A stretch of 12,457 bases of DNA, from assembly GCF_001280085.1 (NCBI RefSeq), contig NZ_LGED01000022.1, forward strand, positions 1 to 12,457, read 5' to 3'. The DNA is from Saccharothrix sp. NRRL B-16348 (GTDB lineage Bacteria; Actinomycetota; Actinomycetes; Mycobacteriales; Pseudonocardiaceae). The number at the start of each line of letters is the position of its first letter. Positions within the stretch are counted from its first letter, which is position 1. Shown here piece by piece: positions 12,368 to 12,457 of the stretch. A program made the translations under genes and the position numbers. Below the pieces are notes generated by a model, which was not told where the DNA came from, made no database searches, and saw nothing but the letters and a program-made list of their open reading frames with translations.

Positions 12368-12436
12368 GTGATCTTGGTTCGTTCTTCGAGGTCGAGCACG
12401 TCGCTCAGCGACACCTTGACTCGGAGGAGTTCCGCG

Positions 12437-12457
12437 ATGCCTCTGCTGGACCTGACC
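12437..12457 (+). CDS. Start of an unidentified gene (7 codons visible)
   Basis: ATG at 12437 is preceded by GGAGGAG (12423-12429), a strong ribosome-binding site 7 nt away, and opens the frame MPLLDLT to the window edge. Too little is seen to name it. Upstream, 12368-12436 holds a small GTCGC-TCA-GCGAC hairpin (12400-12412) and no clear promoter. It probably belongs to the chromosome beyond the island end. Confidence 0.6.

Noticed and set aside
12400..12412. GTCGC-TCA-GCGAC hairpin before the last gene
   Set aside because: Only 5 bp in very GC-rich DNA; not enough to call a regulatory element.
1..12457. CRISPR array, retron or toxin-antitoxin locus
   Set aside because: No regularly spaced repeats, reverse transcriptase or paired small antitoxin-type genes were found; the only repeats are the 30-bp duplication and the att-region motifs.

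Overview
The window is very GC-rich DNA with strong third-position G/C bias. It uses GTG and ATG starts, has short gaps between genes, and carries several promoters in which the start codon lies about 7 nt after the -10 box (leaderless). Together with the proteins seen (PPOX/F420-type enzyme, PadR-GyrI pair, pSAM2-like tyrosine integrase relic, CE15 esterase) this points to an actinomycete, probably a Pseudonocardiaceae-like genus such as Saccharothrix, Lentzea or Actinosynnema. The genus is inference; the phylum-level call is fairly safe.

Left part (1-5118, all minus strand): a secreted CE15 glucuronoyl esterase runs off the left edge, with its catalytic triad intact and a 30-bp tandem duplication inside its signal peptide. 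Upstream of it, in order of transcription, are a TerY-like vWA protein, a PP2C-type phosphatase and a large kinase with an internal helix-hairpin-helix. They form a tight three-gene operon (8-nt gap, then a 38-nt overlap) matching the computationally described but experimentally little-known TerY-P triad. I regard this as the most interesting intact system here.

Middle part (5204-10152): a PPOX/flavin-fold enzyme and a membrane-anchored unknown protein lie on the minus strand. A divergent PadR regulator, translationally coupled to a GyrI-like ligand-binding protein, follows and is controlled from a 22-bp perfect palindrome. A short-chain dehydrogenase and a TetR regulator are divergent; their two promoters share one -35 position inside a GACAAC-TAT-GTTGTC dyad, and both look leaderless. 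Next comes a solitary AidA/PixA-family inclusion-body protein, a family known mainly from proteobacteria.

Right part (10171-12457): a conserved unknown protein is preceded by the C-terminal remnant of a tandem paralog. The remnant is cut off exactly where a tRNA-Val(CAC) 3' half begins. That half-tRNA is followed by dense inverted repeats and a frameshifted, N-terminally truncated tyrosine integrase. The integrase is cut off where a tRNA-Pro(GGG) 3' half begins. The tRNA-Pro half keeps a strong intrinsic terminator, and a new gene then starts with a good ribosome-binding site. I read this as the scarred end of one or more tRNA-targeted integrative elements, with ordinary chromosome probably resuming after about 12321. 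DNA to the left may belong to an island, but the window does not show its other end.
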